Positions 1 through 12,480 are shown, counted from the first letter of the stretch. The stretch is DNA of 64,000 nucleotides from Datnioides undecimradiatus (GCA_008933995.1 WARS01000016.1:6548215-6612214); one strand, 5' to 3'. The notes: generated from the letters alone by a model not told the origin. Numbers and translations are program-made.

Positions 1-1754
1 TGTACCTTTTTAATCCTGTGTTTTTGGGTTTTGGATAGGCAACTTAAAAGCTCACGGACTTCAAAACTCTGGATTGGTCTAACACACCACATCACTTCAA
101 CATGACGACAAAACCAAATAGGCCTGTTGCCTTCTTACTTTTGTTGAGCTATGGCTTTACAATTGCTGCTGAAATGAGCATTCCAGCCACCAATAATGCT
201 TCACCGGTGTGCAAAGACACAAAAAGTCGCTGTAGCTGTCTGCTTCACATTTAGTTTATGTGTAAATGCTGGTAAACTCGGCATATAAATATGCTGAACT
301 CCCTTGCTCAATATCCGTAGGTCACTGCAGTGTGTTTGCCTCCCAGTCAAACACCAACATGTCTTGGCGATGGAGACGAGACACACTACTGCAAGAATTA
401 TAAGGGTTCAGCACATGGGTCCATCTATATTTGTTGAATTAATGTTTTATTGAAAAGTGCCCATTTCTTGCATGAGGCAGATTATGCATGTTTCTGCACT
501 GGACTTGAGCGTGCTATGCTTTGACAGACAATACATCTGAGAGAAGCTGAAAGTTTGGGGACTGAAAGATCTGTATGAAAGTTGTCATCTAAACCGGTCT
601 ATACAATCAAAGAGGCACTCTTATTTGGCCGCCCATGCTGCTGCCGCCGCCGCTGCTGCATCTGAGCAGCATTTAAAGCAAACTGAGACAGACAGCTACA
701 CTCTCCATCAAACCCAAACTTGATAAATTATTTTACTTGCAGCTTCTCCTCTGTAGCGCTTCAAATGCTTGACTTGTTTGTGTTCTGCTTCACAGGCTCA
801 GTGTCAGAGGGTGGCACGAGTAAAAGCAAATGTGGGAGACAAGGTGTAATCAAACAGGGAATGTGTAAATACGGAGCGACCGCCACTAAGAAATACTTTG
901 CCAATGATGTACAAAGATCTATTCTGAAGATTTGGTCATGCAAGCCATTAATCTAGAATAACCTTTGATACACCAACTGTAGGAAACACTAGTAACTGTA
1001 AAAACAGTAACTTACCAATAAAATTATGAATCTGTGTTTTTAAAAAAAGAGAAATCACCTATTTATTGAAGGTTGATGAGCACTAAGCACTGCCCACTGT
1101 TCAAATTAACAGCACAGGCACAAGTCGAGACACTTAACTCAAGTCTATCATTTGATTCTTTGTCTCTCATGCGGACATGATGACAGTAAGTGATCTGTGA
1201 TTATTCTGTAAGTACATCCTTCCAAACATCCACCACTCACCGTTTTACTCTGCGGTACAATAGCTGCCCTCTTCTTTTGCATGATATAGGAAAGTAAAGA
1301 AGTATGAAGTCAAAGATTCAAAATATCTTAGTAGTTTGAAGCCTATATAAAAACGGCCACAGTAATATCACAAGACAACTATACAATGCTGAAAGAAATT
1401 CTCATATTAATATTTCATGTTTTAGCCACCGATAACATCCCCCATCATTTGTCTGTAATAGAAAGCACAGAACAAGCTCACACGGAGACTCTGTGCTGCA
1501 GTGCTGCCTCCAGTGATTTTTATTAAACTAATTTAATTTAATGCCTTTAGTACTCCTTTGCCCGACAGGGGAGTTAATTGAAGAGACATGTGTATTTTGA
1601 GAAAGTAATGGAAATACATAATATTAAATGCCAGAATGTGGACACTGCCATGACATTTCGCACGACATTCAGCGTTCTCTGATGTGACTTTACTGATCCT
1701 ATGATTCCAGCACCCAGCGTTGACTGTTGTGATGTACTATTATTCATGTTCATT
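1..1754. other. non-coding, no gene seen
   Basis: AT-rich unique-looking sequence without a supportable exon. The only low-complexity patch is a short CTG/CCG run at 638-660. The longest open frames here (about 60-80 codons, overlapping on both strands at 720-956) have no recognisable domain and behave like chance frames. Confidence 0.6.
638..660. repeat. short CTG/CCG trinucleotide run
   Basis: Imperfect run of CTG and CCG units, about eight in total. GC-rich against an AT-rich background and not in a supportable reading frame. Confidence 0.7.
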
Positions 1755-2060
1755 CATGTTCCCCTGAGGATGAACTGTAAAGGGAGTCCTATGATTGATC
1801 TAACCTCATCATTTGAACGTTCATTTGGTTGACACCTTGACCATCAGCCTTTGTGTTTAGTGTTAATCGGCAAATGTTAGCATGCTTAGGCGCTAGACTA
1901 GGTTGGTGATCAGCAGATGAGCATTGTCAGCATCAGCATGTTAGCATAGAGATGTTTAATGTTTATTTTTATTGGATCTCCACAGTCGGTACAGTCTTTA
2001 CAGCCTGCAGTACAAAGCATGGGATGGACTTAGTCTTGTTATCAAATAAGCTAATTCATA
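1755..2060 (-). repeat. dispersed teleost repeat, antisense copy
   Basis: Contains in order a CCCCTGAGGATGAACTGTAA-like block, then TTTGTGTTTAGTGTTAATCG, then a series of 'gttagcatg' words, and ends in 'gacttagtcttgtt'. This order matches a short interspersed repeat that I recall from many fish genomes, whose opposite strand carries 'gctaattagcac' and a conserved 'caatccatccaatagttg' block. The opposite-strand copy at 39180-39435 and fragments at 14100-14240 and 33975-34090 support it being dispersed. I do not know its formal family name. Confidence 0.65.
1960..2020. repeat. possible second repeat fragment inside or next to the 1755-2060 copy
   Basis: The words TTTATTTTTATTGGATCTCC resemble the start of another common fish repeat (tttattggatccccattagc). 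The match is short, so this could be coincidence. Confidence 0.25.
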
Positions 2061-2984
2061 TTCTGGATGCATGTGTATTTCTGAGAGAAAGAGAGACAGT
2101 AAAGGCCAGAAGCAGGCAGCTAATAACTTAAAGGGACCAAAAGCAAGCCACTAAAATGTTGCTGGGTTTTCTGCTTTGACATTGACCAATTGGCACCAGA
2201 AGGTTCCAGAGACAGTCTGTCTGTATGGTCTGCATCTCACTGGAGCCACACTCACCACTGGTAACTACTGGTTTGACAGGTTTCCCAGAATCAGCCAAAA
2301 AAACTTTTCTTTCCCTCACTATCTGTGGCCGCCCCCACCCCCCTCCTTCTCTGCCGAGGAAGAATTTGTCATGGGTGATTACCTTAGTGACAGTGTTATC
2401 AGGCATTACTCCACCCAGAAGCCTCTTCTGATCCAAATATTCAAAATCCATTTCTCACACACAGATCGCATGCTGGCACATCTCGAGCACACTGAGTGAT
2501 TTTCCCCTGCCCCAGAGAGGCTCGGTGCAGGCGGGAGGAGTGAGAGTGAAGGGCTTTATGTGGGCTTAGCTCCTCAGGGACAGAGTCCTGCTAATCATGC
2601 GTGATCACAGACAGAATGTCAACATGCAACAGCGGCGCAACTTATATTTCCCCCAAAATGCGTCCCTCGGTCGTTTGCTTCCTCCCGTTGTCTATTGCCG
2701 TTCCCCGTTCCATTTTCCATTGACTGCGCTGTTATTGTTAACATTTTACACCCACACACGCATTGTCATTTGCAGTTTGTGTTTTTTGGACAGAAATGGA
2801 AATGGAAAACAATTTGTTCTCAGATGACAGGATGCCTAAAAAAGCAGAAAATCCTTTTTTGTGTGTGTGTGTGGGGGGGGAACCCATCTTCTGTAGCTTT
2901 TCCACTTCATGTACACACCAATCTGCCATCCTTGCTACTGTACACAATGGGCATTATGCTATTTATAAAGAAATGTAACTTTCT
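2061..2984. other. non-coding, no gene seen
   Basis: Unique-looking. Two overlapping 107-codon frames on opposite strands near 2128-2499 have no recognisable domain and no splice context, and I treat them as chance frames. Confidence 0.5.
2861..2880. repeat. (GT)6-G8 simple repeat
   Basis: A short GT run flows directly into eight or more G residues. Confidence 0.9.
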
Positions 2985-3331
2985 GAAAGTTAGATAAGAA
3001 GATTGATACAAGTCGCATGATGGTTCCCTGTGCGTGAGCTAGCAGCTGATTAGCTTAGCTTAGCATAAAGACAGAAACAGGATGAACAGCTTGCCCAGCA
3101 CACTTCTAGAACTCATTATTTGACTTATTACACCTTGCTTGTTTCGTCCTGACAGAACCTGTAGTGTAAAAGCAACAACATGGGGTTTTATTTATGCTAA
3201 GCTACGCCAACGAGCTACTGGCTGCAGCTCTGTAAAGTATTTAACAGTCAGGTAGGAGGTAGTGGTATCAGTCTTTTTGTCTAATTGGCTGCGAGAAAGT
3301 TGATTTCCCCAAATGTCTAACTACTCTTTTA
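2985..3331. mobile_element. MITE-like non-autonomous DNA element (teleost type)
   Basis: The left part reads GTTAGATAAGAAGATTGATA and the right part carries its inverted counterpart, TGGTATCAGTCTTTTTGTCT, at 3263-3282. Between them is GCTTAGCTTAGCATAAAGAC, and the end reads 'aaatgtctaactactctttt'. This layout matches a widespread fish repeat of roughly 350-450 bp whose ends read 'ttaaaggaatagttcgacattttgggaaa' in consensus. The core looks nearly complete and the far left end is poorly preserved. It encodes nothing. The superfamily is not known to me. Confidence 0.7.
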
Positions 3332-5868
3332 AATTCAGTGTAGAGGAACATTAAAAAAGTCATGGATTACTGTATAAAATACATTTTTATTAAGCAGTGC
3401 ATCTACCTAAAATGAAATTTTTAAGCTTTTCCCCTCCTTCTTTATTTTTTCTCATACACCTGGAGCAACTCCAGTCTGATCTAATTGGTAACATGTGTAG
3501 AGTGAATATTTAAAAGGTAATTGGGTTAATGTCTTTCACTCTGAGGGAGCCTTTTTCCACAGCTTTGATCTGTCAAAGCTCTGTGGAGCTTTCAAAGCCT
3601 CGTGGTCTGACGGTATAAAGGATGGAGAATGTACCAGGTGGAAATGTGTTAATTATGAACTCCTGAAGCCACAGGAGGCTGATCTCTCTCCGTGACCTCT
3701 CTATCGCACCAGCTGTTGGCCCTTTGCAGCCCTTTTTCAAGGGTCAGGATGCCAGGGTTGTCCATGCGCTGTTTCAGAATATAGTGCGCTGTGTGTGACA
3801 GATAATACAGATTTTTGTTTCAACAGGTTCACTGGGTGTAACAACTAGGCTTCTCAAACAGAAAAAGGATGATATGACATACCAGTATGATGTGTTACGT
3901 ATGATATTTTAATGCCTTTTCTCTGTCTAAATCCGGTGGGCCTATCTTCATCATTTTTTTTTATCCCGTCCATGACATTTTGACAGGCTCGAATGACTAA
4001 ATGGCAACCACGACACTTCTAAATGCATCACACTGCTAAGTAGATCCTCCCACCTGGAAATGTATCTGAGGATAATTCTTCTCTGGCTGACATCTCATCC
4101 ATGTCTGCTCCAAATGCATGTGTCTCTGTCTTCTAAAAGTCATGTAACATGAACCGAAAGAGGGTGATCTATTGTCTGTTAAAAGCAGTTAAAAGCCGCC
4201 ACCTTCAAGGACTGATTTAAAGTCACCTCTCTTCTTTGTTTTGCTGAACAAGCACCACCCAAGGTAGGGAGAGAATAACACCTCTGAATTAAACCTAATT
4301 AACCCTTTTCCCTGGACTCACAGCAGCTGAGGAGGGTGTGCTGCCTTTCTTGTTTCATTTGCCCTACAAACGTCAGCTGTATAGATTAGACTTTCCTTGT
4401 GACGGAGGGAGGACAGCCTTGGCAGGTCAAGCTACCTTACATGCTGATAACAGCGGAGGCTGGGCCTTCGTCTTACACGACCTGATTATTTTTCAAAAAG
4501 TAGATCTGACGTGGTCATGACTCCCTGAGTATGAGCACATTTCCTGCAACACAAACACAGGTTTATAGAGCAAATGAGCAAAATATGAAGCTGTGAACTC
4601 ACCGGAGGTCATCCTAAACCATCCAAAAGCAATATTTACAGAGCAAACTTATCCTCCTGACAATCAGTCAATCAAGAACCGTGCATGCACAGTAACCTTT
4701 TCCAAATGGGATATGAATATCACACAAATCTCAGTCATTCTGCTTGTTATCAAAACTCAGGTCGGCCTTTCGTTGCCTTTTTAATGCCAACTTACACACG
4801 AATGTCACATTGAAAAAAGGGTGATATATCTCGATCTTAATGTAGGGAGGACCCAGCTGAACCCTGCCCATGTCCAGAAACCAAAAATCAATTCTTTTAA
4901 CAGTTACTTTTAACGATTACTGCTTATTTTACATTACCATACACTGACATACGCATTAACATATTTTAACTAAACATGCTTTAACCCAAACCATACTTGG
5001 AGCCGAACTCAACAGTTACTGTTTTACACTAACCATATGTGTATTACTGTCCTAATGACGACGAATGTCCCACAGCTATGACAACAAATGACAAGGTCAC
5101 CAGATTTCAGCCTCTCCTGTATGTCTAAATTCACAAAATACAGGCGCTACATACAGAGACACAACATGTGGGGTGCTATTGATAAGCCAGGAGATTATGT
5201 TGCCTTTTAAGTGATGTGTGCGTCTGCTGATACACAGTTATACCTTTGTGTGAGCCAGACCTGTAAGCACTGTGAATTATGACCTAAAATTGGGAGTAAT
5301 AATGTGTATCAGTGTTCAATTATCCCACAATTTTCTTTGGTAGTTTGAAGTTCCTACATGCCAAGTCAAAAAAACTTGGCACATAATAACTTTTGATTTC
5401 ATACAAGCTTTCACAGAAAATATGTATCCTGCTGTTTACCGAATGCTGCAGTCGTCTGTCTCCATCTGCTATTTTCCTTGGCAAGAAAAGTGCAATGTCT
5501 CACTCATAAGAGACAAACCTCCAGTACAATTACAGGTTGTTCACGTTATTATGTCATTAACTTTGAATTATCTCTGGTCTTTTGGTTTTCCTCGGTTGCA
5601 TTTTTCTGGGGAATGTGCAGAACAGTGAAACATGCAAACTATGATTCATATGCATGTTGTCTGTTGGTCTCAGTGGTTTGGAGACTGATCCAGATTCATT
5701 TGATGTGAATATTATGTGTGTCAGGATGCACAATTGTGCAAATTGCAGCAAGGACAACAAACTTTGTATTTTGTTGCATCATCGGAAAACCTCAGCAGAA
5801 AAGAATACAGTTTTAGTGCAACTGTATGTTTTTGCATGCAGCAGATCCCACTTCCCCAAGCACTGAGA
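3332..5868. other. non-coding, no gene seen
   Basis: About 2.5 kb of unique-looking AT-rich sequence. Open frames of 60-76 codons at 4338-4784 and 5422-5866 lack domains, conserved-looking codons or clear splice sites. Confidence 0.55.
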
Positions 5869-5972
5869 AATGTCTATATATATATATCTGATGCTCTGTG
5901 TTTAGCCTACAGTAGAGTATAATGGATGAAATCAAATAAACAACATTGGATGCTCACTCACAAGCACACAAG

Positions 5973-6022
5973 CTCTCTCTCTCTCTCACGCACACACACT
6001 CATACTCACACTCACACACACA
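5973..6022. repeat. compound (CT)n-(CA)n microsatellite
   Basis: A CT run at 5973-5987 is followed by interrupted CA units to 6022. Confidence 0.95.
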
Positions 6023-6210
6023 AGTCCTACGTATGCAACGCCTCCCATGCAGAGTTAAAGACAGTTGCAGCATCAAGTTTGCACTGAGGTCAACTCTATT
6101 TAGAGAGCAGACAGCCAGACTCCAGGAGCCGGCAGAGAAAAAGACAGACTGAAATACAGGAGAGACGAGAGAGGGAGGCCTGGTAACCTGAAACCAAGCA
6201 ATAGTGGAAG

Positions 6211-6250
6211 TGACGCGCGCGCACACACACACACACACAGATACACACAC
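6211..6250. repeat. (GC)n(CA)n microsatellite
   Basis: CGCGCG precedes about 12 CA units, and the run continues imperfectly past a single G. This is alternating purine-pyrimidine sequence of the Z-DNA-forming type, and it lies opposite in sense to the GT run 30 bp downstream. Confidence 0.95.
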
Positions 6251-6280
6251 GCAGACATGCATGCATTTAAGCCTACATGG

Positions 6281-6314
<34 letters not shown>
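6281..6314. repeat. (GT)17 microsatellite
   Basis: An uninterrupted GT run. With the CA run at 6211-6250 it forms an inverted pair separated by only about 30 bases. Confidence 0.95.
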
Positions 6315-6316
<2 letters not shown>

Positions 6317-6498
6317 AACCCACTTTCTAAATTAGAATTTTCCAAATCCATCTGTGACAGGAATGTGGCAGAGATGTGTATTTGTAGCGTCTGAACAGAA
6401 GGCAGCACAATGCCACTGATTTTAAAAGCATCTCATACCGAACCTGAAACGCAAACAACGGCAAGATGCATGTTATTTCCTTTTGGCAAATGTTACCT

Positions 6499-6512
6499 AA
6501 AAAAAAAAAAAA
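6499..6512. repeat. A14 homopolymer
   Basis: A run of 14 A followed by an A-rich GAAAAAGA stretch. No retroposed body is recognisable to its left. Confidence 0.9.
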
Positions 6513-6519
6513 GAAAAAG

Positions 6520-7085
6520 AATTCAAATCTTGGGACATTCACAAACTAAGCAGCCTTACATCAGCATGTAAGTGGAACCAGTGATTTTAAGCAGATCCAT
6601 GAAGGAAACGTTTTACTCTGTCAATGCTAAACGCCGCGTAGTCCATCATAGTGCCACAACCGAAGATGCATTTCTAGTTATTTATTCAATATTAAATGTT
6701 TCATTGGTAAAACTTAATAACATGACATGCTGCCAGTGACAGAGAACTAAATTCCCTGTTATTAATGACCGTTGTCGTTGAGCTTTATGAGTTGTGTGCG
6801 TAGCTAAATCAGCACAGTCTTGATGCCCTAAAATAAAAGGCCTGTTTTTCTCATATGGATTTAAGATTTATGGTACAGTTTCCTTAGGAGACCAAGTAAA
6901 GAGGTTATGTTGACTCTGTAATGTGGTTACGGACATTTCAGTTTTTCTAATGCTATTATTGGTTTGTTACTGTTTTGATTTTATACATTTCAGGAGGGTT
7001 ACTTTCCATGATTTTCATAGTTGAAGTGATGTGGTGACATGTGGAAATGGACTATGAAAAGACTATAATCACTTATTCAACTCGC
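6520..7085. other. non-coding, no gene seen
   Basis: Unique-looking AT-rich sequence with no supportable feature. Confidence 0.55.
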
Positions 7086-7089
7086 TGTT

Positions 7090-7405
7090 CCTGGATATGT
7101 GATTTATACAGTTTTTGAGAAAGCCAATAGAATAACATGAGCCGATGTGCAGCAGCAATGTAAATACACCAGGTAAAGAATATGAAAACAGCAGCAGTAC
7201 AAATAGACTGAGAATAATATATAATAACAATAGGAGAGCTAAGAGTCAGGTAGTATAGGTACATGGTGTGTGTGACTACTATTATGTCAGTGTGTGTAGG
7301 CAGAGGCAGAGTTCAGCAGATGGCAGAGTTCAGTTGAGTGACTCTCTAGGAGAGGAACTATTCTTGAGCAGAGTTGTTGAGGTCTCAAAGACACCTGTAT
7401 TACTC
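7090..7405 (-). mobile_element. possible strongly decayed LINE remnant (antisense)
   Basis: The words 'gagagttcag...gaggaactattcttgagcagagttgttgaggtctcaaag' (broken here for length) resemble the antisense of the C-terminal part of fish non-LTR retrotransposons, where 'gaactgttcctgagcctgttgg' is common. The preceding 200 bp are A-rich, with 'caggtaaagaatatg' and 'acaaatagactgagaata', as expected of the antisense 3' UTR. No readable protein remains. Family is uncertain. Confidence 0.3.
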
Positions 7406-8699
7406 ACCGTATCCATTAAAATAGTTCACTTTGCAGCACGTTGCTTTCAGAATGCTTTTTTAATCTGTACTATGAAAGTATAAAATATAAAGTATAGAGT
7501 GTCAAGGATGGATTTATGGCACATAGTTACAGCTTTGAGCTAAAGCAGAAAAGCAGACTTTTGAAGGTAACCAAAGGTACCTTTGCTGCACTGGGATTGG
7601 TCAGAAGGTTTGAGTGGAATGGCAGCATTGCACAGGATATTAATATAGTGCTGTCTCAAATAAATACAGTAACTTTAGAAGAAAATAGGGCTGCGTGAGC
7701 CACTGTGTCTTTTTGCGCTGTTCAAAATGAATAAACGATTATTTTGTTTTTCCCTCTGGACTGAAAACATACAGAGCTATCACCCCCTTAGCCGTGTTGT
7801 GAACAGTGCTGAGTTCGCAGTTAAAGCATCAACTGTAAATGTGTCAGTTCCACTATATCCACTCTTCTATGCGCATTGCATTGCTCAAACCAAAAATATA
7901 TATTCTAGATTGTCAGCATACAGTTACCCATTGCATACTATCAACGTAACAAGGTGAGCTGTTCAATTTAAAGTAATTTGTAAACACAAATAAATGGGCC
8001 TGATGTTGATCTGTCATTTTCACTATTAGTCCAGTTTAAGAGTCATTTACATTGTGCTTCACCCCCCTCCCCTGCTCTGTGTACATGTATGAAGATGGAG
8101 GATGTGACAAATCCGACTCCAAACTGAAAATCCCTGTACAACAAGTGTTAGTTTTTCTGATTTAAGTTTACTTTCAGTTAAGTGTTTGAGTCGGGTGGAT
8201 GTGTACGTGCAGAACCTAAACTACAGCTTCAATCACTTGCGCAGACTCTGGCACCAAATGGTGTCGCCTTTTTGACATCTTTGTTGTACAGTTTCAGAAA
8301 GTGGAGGCGCGGCATGTATCTTTCCATATAATCTACCGTGTATAGCGCGTTCCTCTGGCGGTGTGCAGTTGTGGAGGCAGTATGGCTTCTGCGCTGTGGT
8401 CTTTTGATAGTCTCATATAATTATTGCTGTAAAATTTTATTATTCTGAGACATGTGAGAGGTATGAATTAAATTGTCAAGGAGGAAGAAAATTACCCATG
8501 AGGAAAGCAAGGGATAAAAAAGGAGCAGTCCAGCCACATGGCCGACATGCCAATATGATAGCAACCATGTTAAAGTTATATGGAGGATTGATATATTTCG
8601 CATACTGTAAGGTTTTCTGATTAGTTCTTTCAGCACAGACTCATACTGTCAGTGAGAAGGACAGACAGTGCTTCACAAGACATTTTCAAAAGAGAGAGG
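7406..8699. other. non-coding, no gene seen
   Basis: Unique-looking. Open frames at 7516-7957 (60-76 codons) show no family similarity that I recognise. Confidence 0.5.
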
Positions 8700-8719
8700 C
8701 AGAGTGATTTGAGTTTGTG

Positions 8720-8885
8720 CTTCGTGTGCTTTGAATTTCAATTTGCCTCTGATGAATGCAGGCCCATAAATGCTCCCAGCAGGGTGTAACATGCCATCTC
8801 AGATCTGCAGGTGATGATTGATATAATTAGGAGTAATGGACCGGCCACCGATTATTATACTGAGTGGAATATGATCTAAGTAAAT
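8720..8885. promoter_or_regulatory. CNE-like block, candidate enhancer
   Basis: A balanced-composition, repeat-free block with homeodomain-type cores (ATAATTAG at 8823, CCCATAAA at 8763) set among G/C-containing words. This texture is typical of conserved non-coding elements in fish gene deserts. Conservation cannot be measured from one sequence. Confidence 0.25.
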
Positions 8886-9739
8886 GTACAGCATAATATC
8901 ATATCCATCTATAGTGTGAGCCTCAGTCCACACATGCTTTTGGTAAAGAACCAGTATAAGTACAAGTCGCATGAAAGTCTCAGAGCATCATTAATCACAG
9001 ATTGTCTTCACACCAAAAAAATGTTTTTAGCTCTGCATTAATTTCAACTGGCTACAGTAGGTATACACAATACGCAGAGAGGGGATATAAAGAGGGAATA
9101 AGCACCTACATCATGCATTTTAAAGTCAGTGTGCTTTATATAAAACCTATAAGCAAACAAACTCCTGAAACAACACTAAAAGTAATATCTACATTAACAA
9201 AAAGAGATTATTTGTTTGACATACAAATCTTATTTACTGTAGGTAATTTTAGCTGATTTAAATGACATATTTATTCATTAAAACACATTTTATCCATTAT
9301 GTTACCTCTTTGACATTAGGAAACCATCACCAGGACTTCAGGGCTTCTTTATGTCAAAAGCAAAGATTGAAATTGATCCATGTTTTGATTGTGTGAGCAT
9401 AGTAAAACACTTTTTTCATCAATCTTTTGGAGGACGGACTGAATAATTGCAGTTTTGGTTTGAAAATTGCTCTAAATCCATAAATTGAGCAAATGAATGA
9501 TTCAGCCTCGTAAAACATCTTTGCAGTAGACGCGAACATAAAAACAGCCCATTTTCTCTCTCGAAACACCAGAGAGACGCGCAGAGTGACACTGAGATAG
9601 ACGGAAAAAAGAACATTTCCTTCAAAATAGCTCTGAGGTACTCCTACTTTCACAGAAATCACTTCAAAATTGGTATTTCATGTCAATTAAAAACTCTCTG
9701 CTCTGCTGAATATCCAAAATGTTCAGTGTTATTCAGGAG
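8886..9739. other. non-coding, no gene seen
   Basis: Unique-looking. A 102-codon antisense frame at 9354-9662 overlaps a second antisense frame in another register, and neither has a recognisable domain. Confidence 0.5.
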
Positions 9740-9754
9740 GCCTTACTGCCTGAT

Positions 9755-9990
9755 GATAACGCCTGTGAATAGATCATTTTTGTCTCAATGTTTTGTCTGT
9801 TCCGTGTTGTTCCGTGTGTGCGCGCTTCACATTGGGGGTAATTGTAGTGGCAACAAACTACGAGCCTGTATTGTAATTGCAAAATATATGCCAGCTCCTC
9901 GCAGGCCGTGATTATTGAAGTGCTTTCATCACTTTTACATCACATTAGCGGCGCTAACAGGTAGCAGGTCGTGTGGATTCACAAACCGTG
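9755..9990. promoter_or_regulatory. CNE-like block, candidate enhancer
   Basis: Contains GTAATTGCAAAATATATG near 9872 (POU or C/EBP-like words), CCGTGATTATTGAAGTGC and ACATTAGCGGCGCTAAC. CpG dinucleotides persist here although the surroundings are CpG-poor, which is compatible with constraint or methylation-free function. Confidence 0.28.
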
Positions 9991-11735
9991 AGCGCCTGTT
10001 AGTCAGTCAGCTCTGAACTTTTCACCTCAAGCAACAGGACAACAGGGAACAGTTTTGTGTGAACATCTAGAACCTGCATGTAATGATCAAAATAATAATA
10101 TAGTGTGTTTGATCACTTACCACCACATGATCAGGCTATTCCTATATACTCCAATCTTTTTTATCCTCCGGGCAGGTATTGATGAGTTATTTTGCATGTG
10201 AAGGGGGAGAATGCAGAGTCATCGGCAGTGAAAGACATACTTTTTTGTTGTTTGTTGTAGTACGGCCTTATGGGAACACAAAAAAATGAAGAGGCTGAAT
10301 GGACCTGAGCATGCCACATAAAAATGGGAATATGTATAACTTTAACCAATTTTAACTTTCTCAGCTTATTTGGATTAAAATGGTAAAAGCAGTCCAAAAG
10401 GGACACTGAGATACCTTGTTGTTCTCTAACATCAGGCTCGATGTGAGTGGTTAGTTGACTTGTCACCTGAAAATACCAGTCTGGTTTAAGAGTAGTCCAT
10501 ATCACCAAATCAAAGATGTTTTTTTAAATTATTATTATTTGCTCATTATTATTATTATTATTATTATTGTTGTTGTTATAAGCAAAAAAATGTATCTCTG
10601 GGAGTTTGCATAAATGCCGGAGTTTGTAAAATTGTGTGGAATCTTGCTTTGGTTTTGAGGATTGCCTCAAAGAGAGAAACATTATCAAGAAATGACAAGA
10701 ACTAGCTGTGATTTAAAAAAAAAAAGTTATCTAGTTTAGTAGGAATACGATAAGAACTCTTGAGATTAACTGTAACTTTAAGCCTTATTTGAGATTGATG
10801 GGCATATCGACCATATGAGAAGCTTACAGTGGATCACTATCACTATCTGCCAAAAGAAGCAGGTGTGAAAAGCAACTTGTTGTAGAGACATAATAAAAAT
10901 TCATTGATTGCAATTTTTTTTTAAAAGAACTGCAAATAGTTGTCTATTATTTCACTAAATGACCAGTTGATTGACTAATTGCAATACGTAAATACAATCA
11001 TTCAGTGCAAACTCACCCAGATCTTTGTCTAAAATGTTGTATACGTGTCTCTGTGTGTTTACCAGTTTCAGCACAGCAATATTAATCTTGGAACCATAAT
11101 CTTCCCCTCGATAAGGAATTTGTCATACACAGCAGTATCCTCAGGGCGTATGAGGAGCATGTGATTGCAATTACTCCACTTGATTCGCTCCTGGCATAAT
11201 GATGCGTTTGAAATGTCATCACAGAGTTGGCGTTTTCTCTCTTCTTGCTCTGTAGACCAGTGGAAAACTAGTGGCGCACTTATTTACGGTGATAAATCTG
11301 CAGATTAAAATTTTGTGACATCTTGAAGCCACAAGGGAGACGGGAAGAGAGTTTGTTAATGGATTCTGGCACTTTGCAATTTTCACACGTAATGGAAATG
11401 TTCATCCACTGAAGAGTCACTTTGAACTCAGTTATGTGTAGTTGGATTACAGACACAGGAACAAACAATAATTTTTTTGAATAAAACTGCAAAATGAATA
11501 AAATGAATGAATATTTCCAGCTGATAATTAAGAAGTATTAAGATTAAGAGAGCTCCGGATTCTGTCTCCTCAGTCCAGTCAAATTGGAAATACCTACACT
11601 CGCCAATCAGAACACATGAGCTGCATTTTGCTGCTGATACCGGTGAAATGTCTAACAATGGCTGAGCATGTCATGTGATCTTTTCCAAGTGATTACAGCG
11701 CAAAGTTCAACCTCATTTACACCACAGGACAAGAT
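9991..11735. other. non-coding, no gene seen
   Basis: AT-rich and unique-looking apart from one trinucleotide run. The 115-codon antisense frame at 10161-10508 has no domain that I recognise. Confidence 0.5.
10545..10577. repeat. (ATT)8(GTT)3 microsatellite
   Basis: An ATT run passes directly into GTT units. Confidence 0.95.
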
Positions 11736-11739
11736 ACGA

Positions 11740-11950
11740 TTCCCCAGCGGTGTAACTGTCCTTTCTTTTTCTTTTCTTTTGCAATCTGCATAAGTAGTAC
11801 CCGGAAAAATAGTCATCCAGAGTGAAGCGTAGGGAGGAGATTACGCTGTCGCACAGATGTCGGTGATGTCTGTGCGTTTGTCTTGGGCATCTGCATCGCT
11901 AAGTTGGTATTTTGTTTGCTGAGTAAGTGGACTTATTTGATCATAAAGCA
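11740..11950. promoter_or_regulatory. CNE-like block, low-confidence
   Basis: A short TC-rich tract is followed by balanced sequence with TTGCAATCTGCATAAG and GATGTCGGTGATGTCTGTGC. No repeat words are seen. Called on texture only. Confidence 0.2.
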
Positions 11951-12339
11951 AAGCCAGTAGAACAGTGTACCTGGGGTGATTCACACTTCAGGCATCTATT
12001 TTTTCTGTCACATTAGCATACTCTCTCTGATTGCTTCCTGAAATGACTGATGTCCAGTGCCAATTTTTCACCGACTCGTCTAAACCTGTATACATCTCAT
12101 ATTTGAGTATTGACCTTTGTGGGAATGTTTAGCACCGAGTGTGTCGTATTCATGCTCCGCTCCGTTTACGTTATTTTCTCCTAGTGCCACCATCCCAGCA
12201 CCTTTACTTTCTCTTTCACTGCCTACTTTGGAGTCCATGTCACTAAAAAACTGGACTGGACTAACAACACTGACACTCTGTTCAAAAGGAGACCCAGATT
12301 TCAGTATGTGCAACAGGCTCCAGTCTGTAGCAACCAGTT

Positions 12340-12480
12340 GTCTGTTCTTTGTGAGGCCAGCCGACTTAACAAGCTGGTAAGGGAGAGCTGGACCGTGGAC
12401 GGGCTGAGAGACGAAGGACAAGATCAAAGCCATCCTGGATAACCTTTCTCACCCTGACAGTGCCACCAAGGTGCGAGGTA
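12340..12480 (+). mobile_element. LINE ORF2 C-terminal fragment
   Basis: Two frames carry family-like words: RLNKLVR at 12362-12382 and, after a frame change, DKIKAILDNLSHP at 12417-12455. In fish non-LTR elements a motif of the form KDRIxxILDNPxHPLHDTL follows an RLxKLIxKASSVVG motif, in this order and spacing. The element is decayed and truncated at both ends. The upstream 250 bp may belong to it but I cannot anchor them. Confidence 0.45.

Noticed and set aside
3250-3262. let-7-like word GAGGTAGTGG
   Set aside because: Only a partial seed match, inside a MITE-like element, with no precursor hairpin. No known microRNA sequence was recognised in the window.
5954-6408. 100-codon minus frames rich in V, C and H/T
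   Set aside because: Generated entirely by the CA/GT microsatellites.
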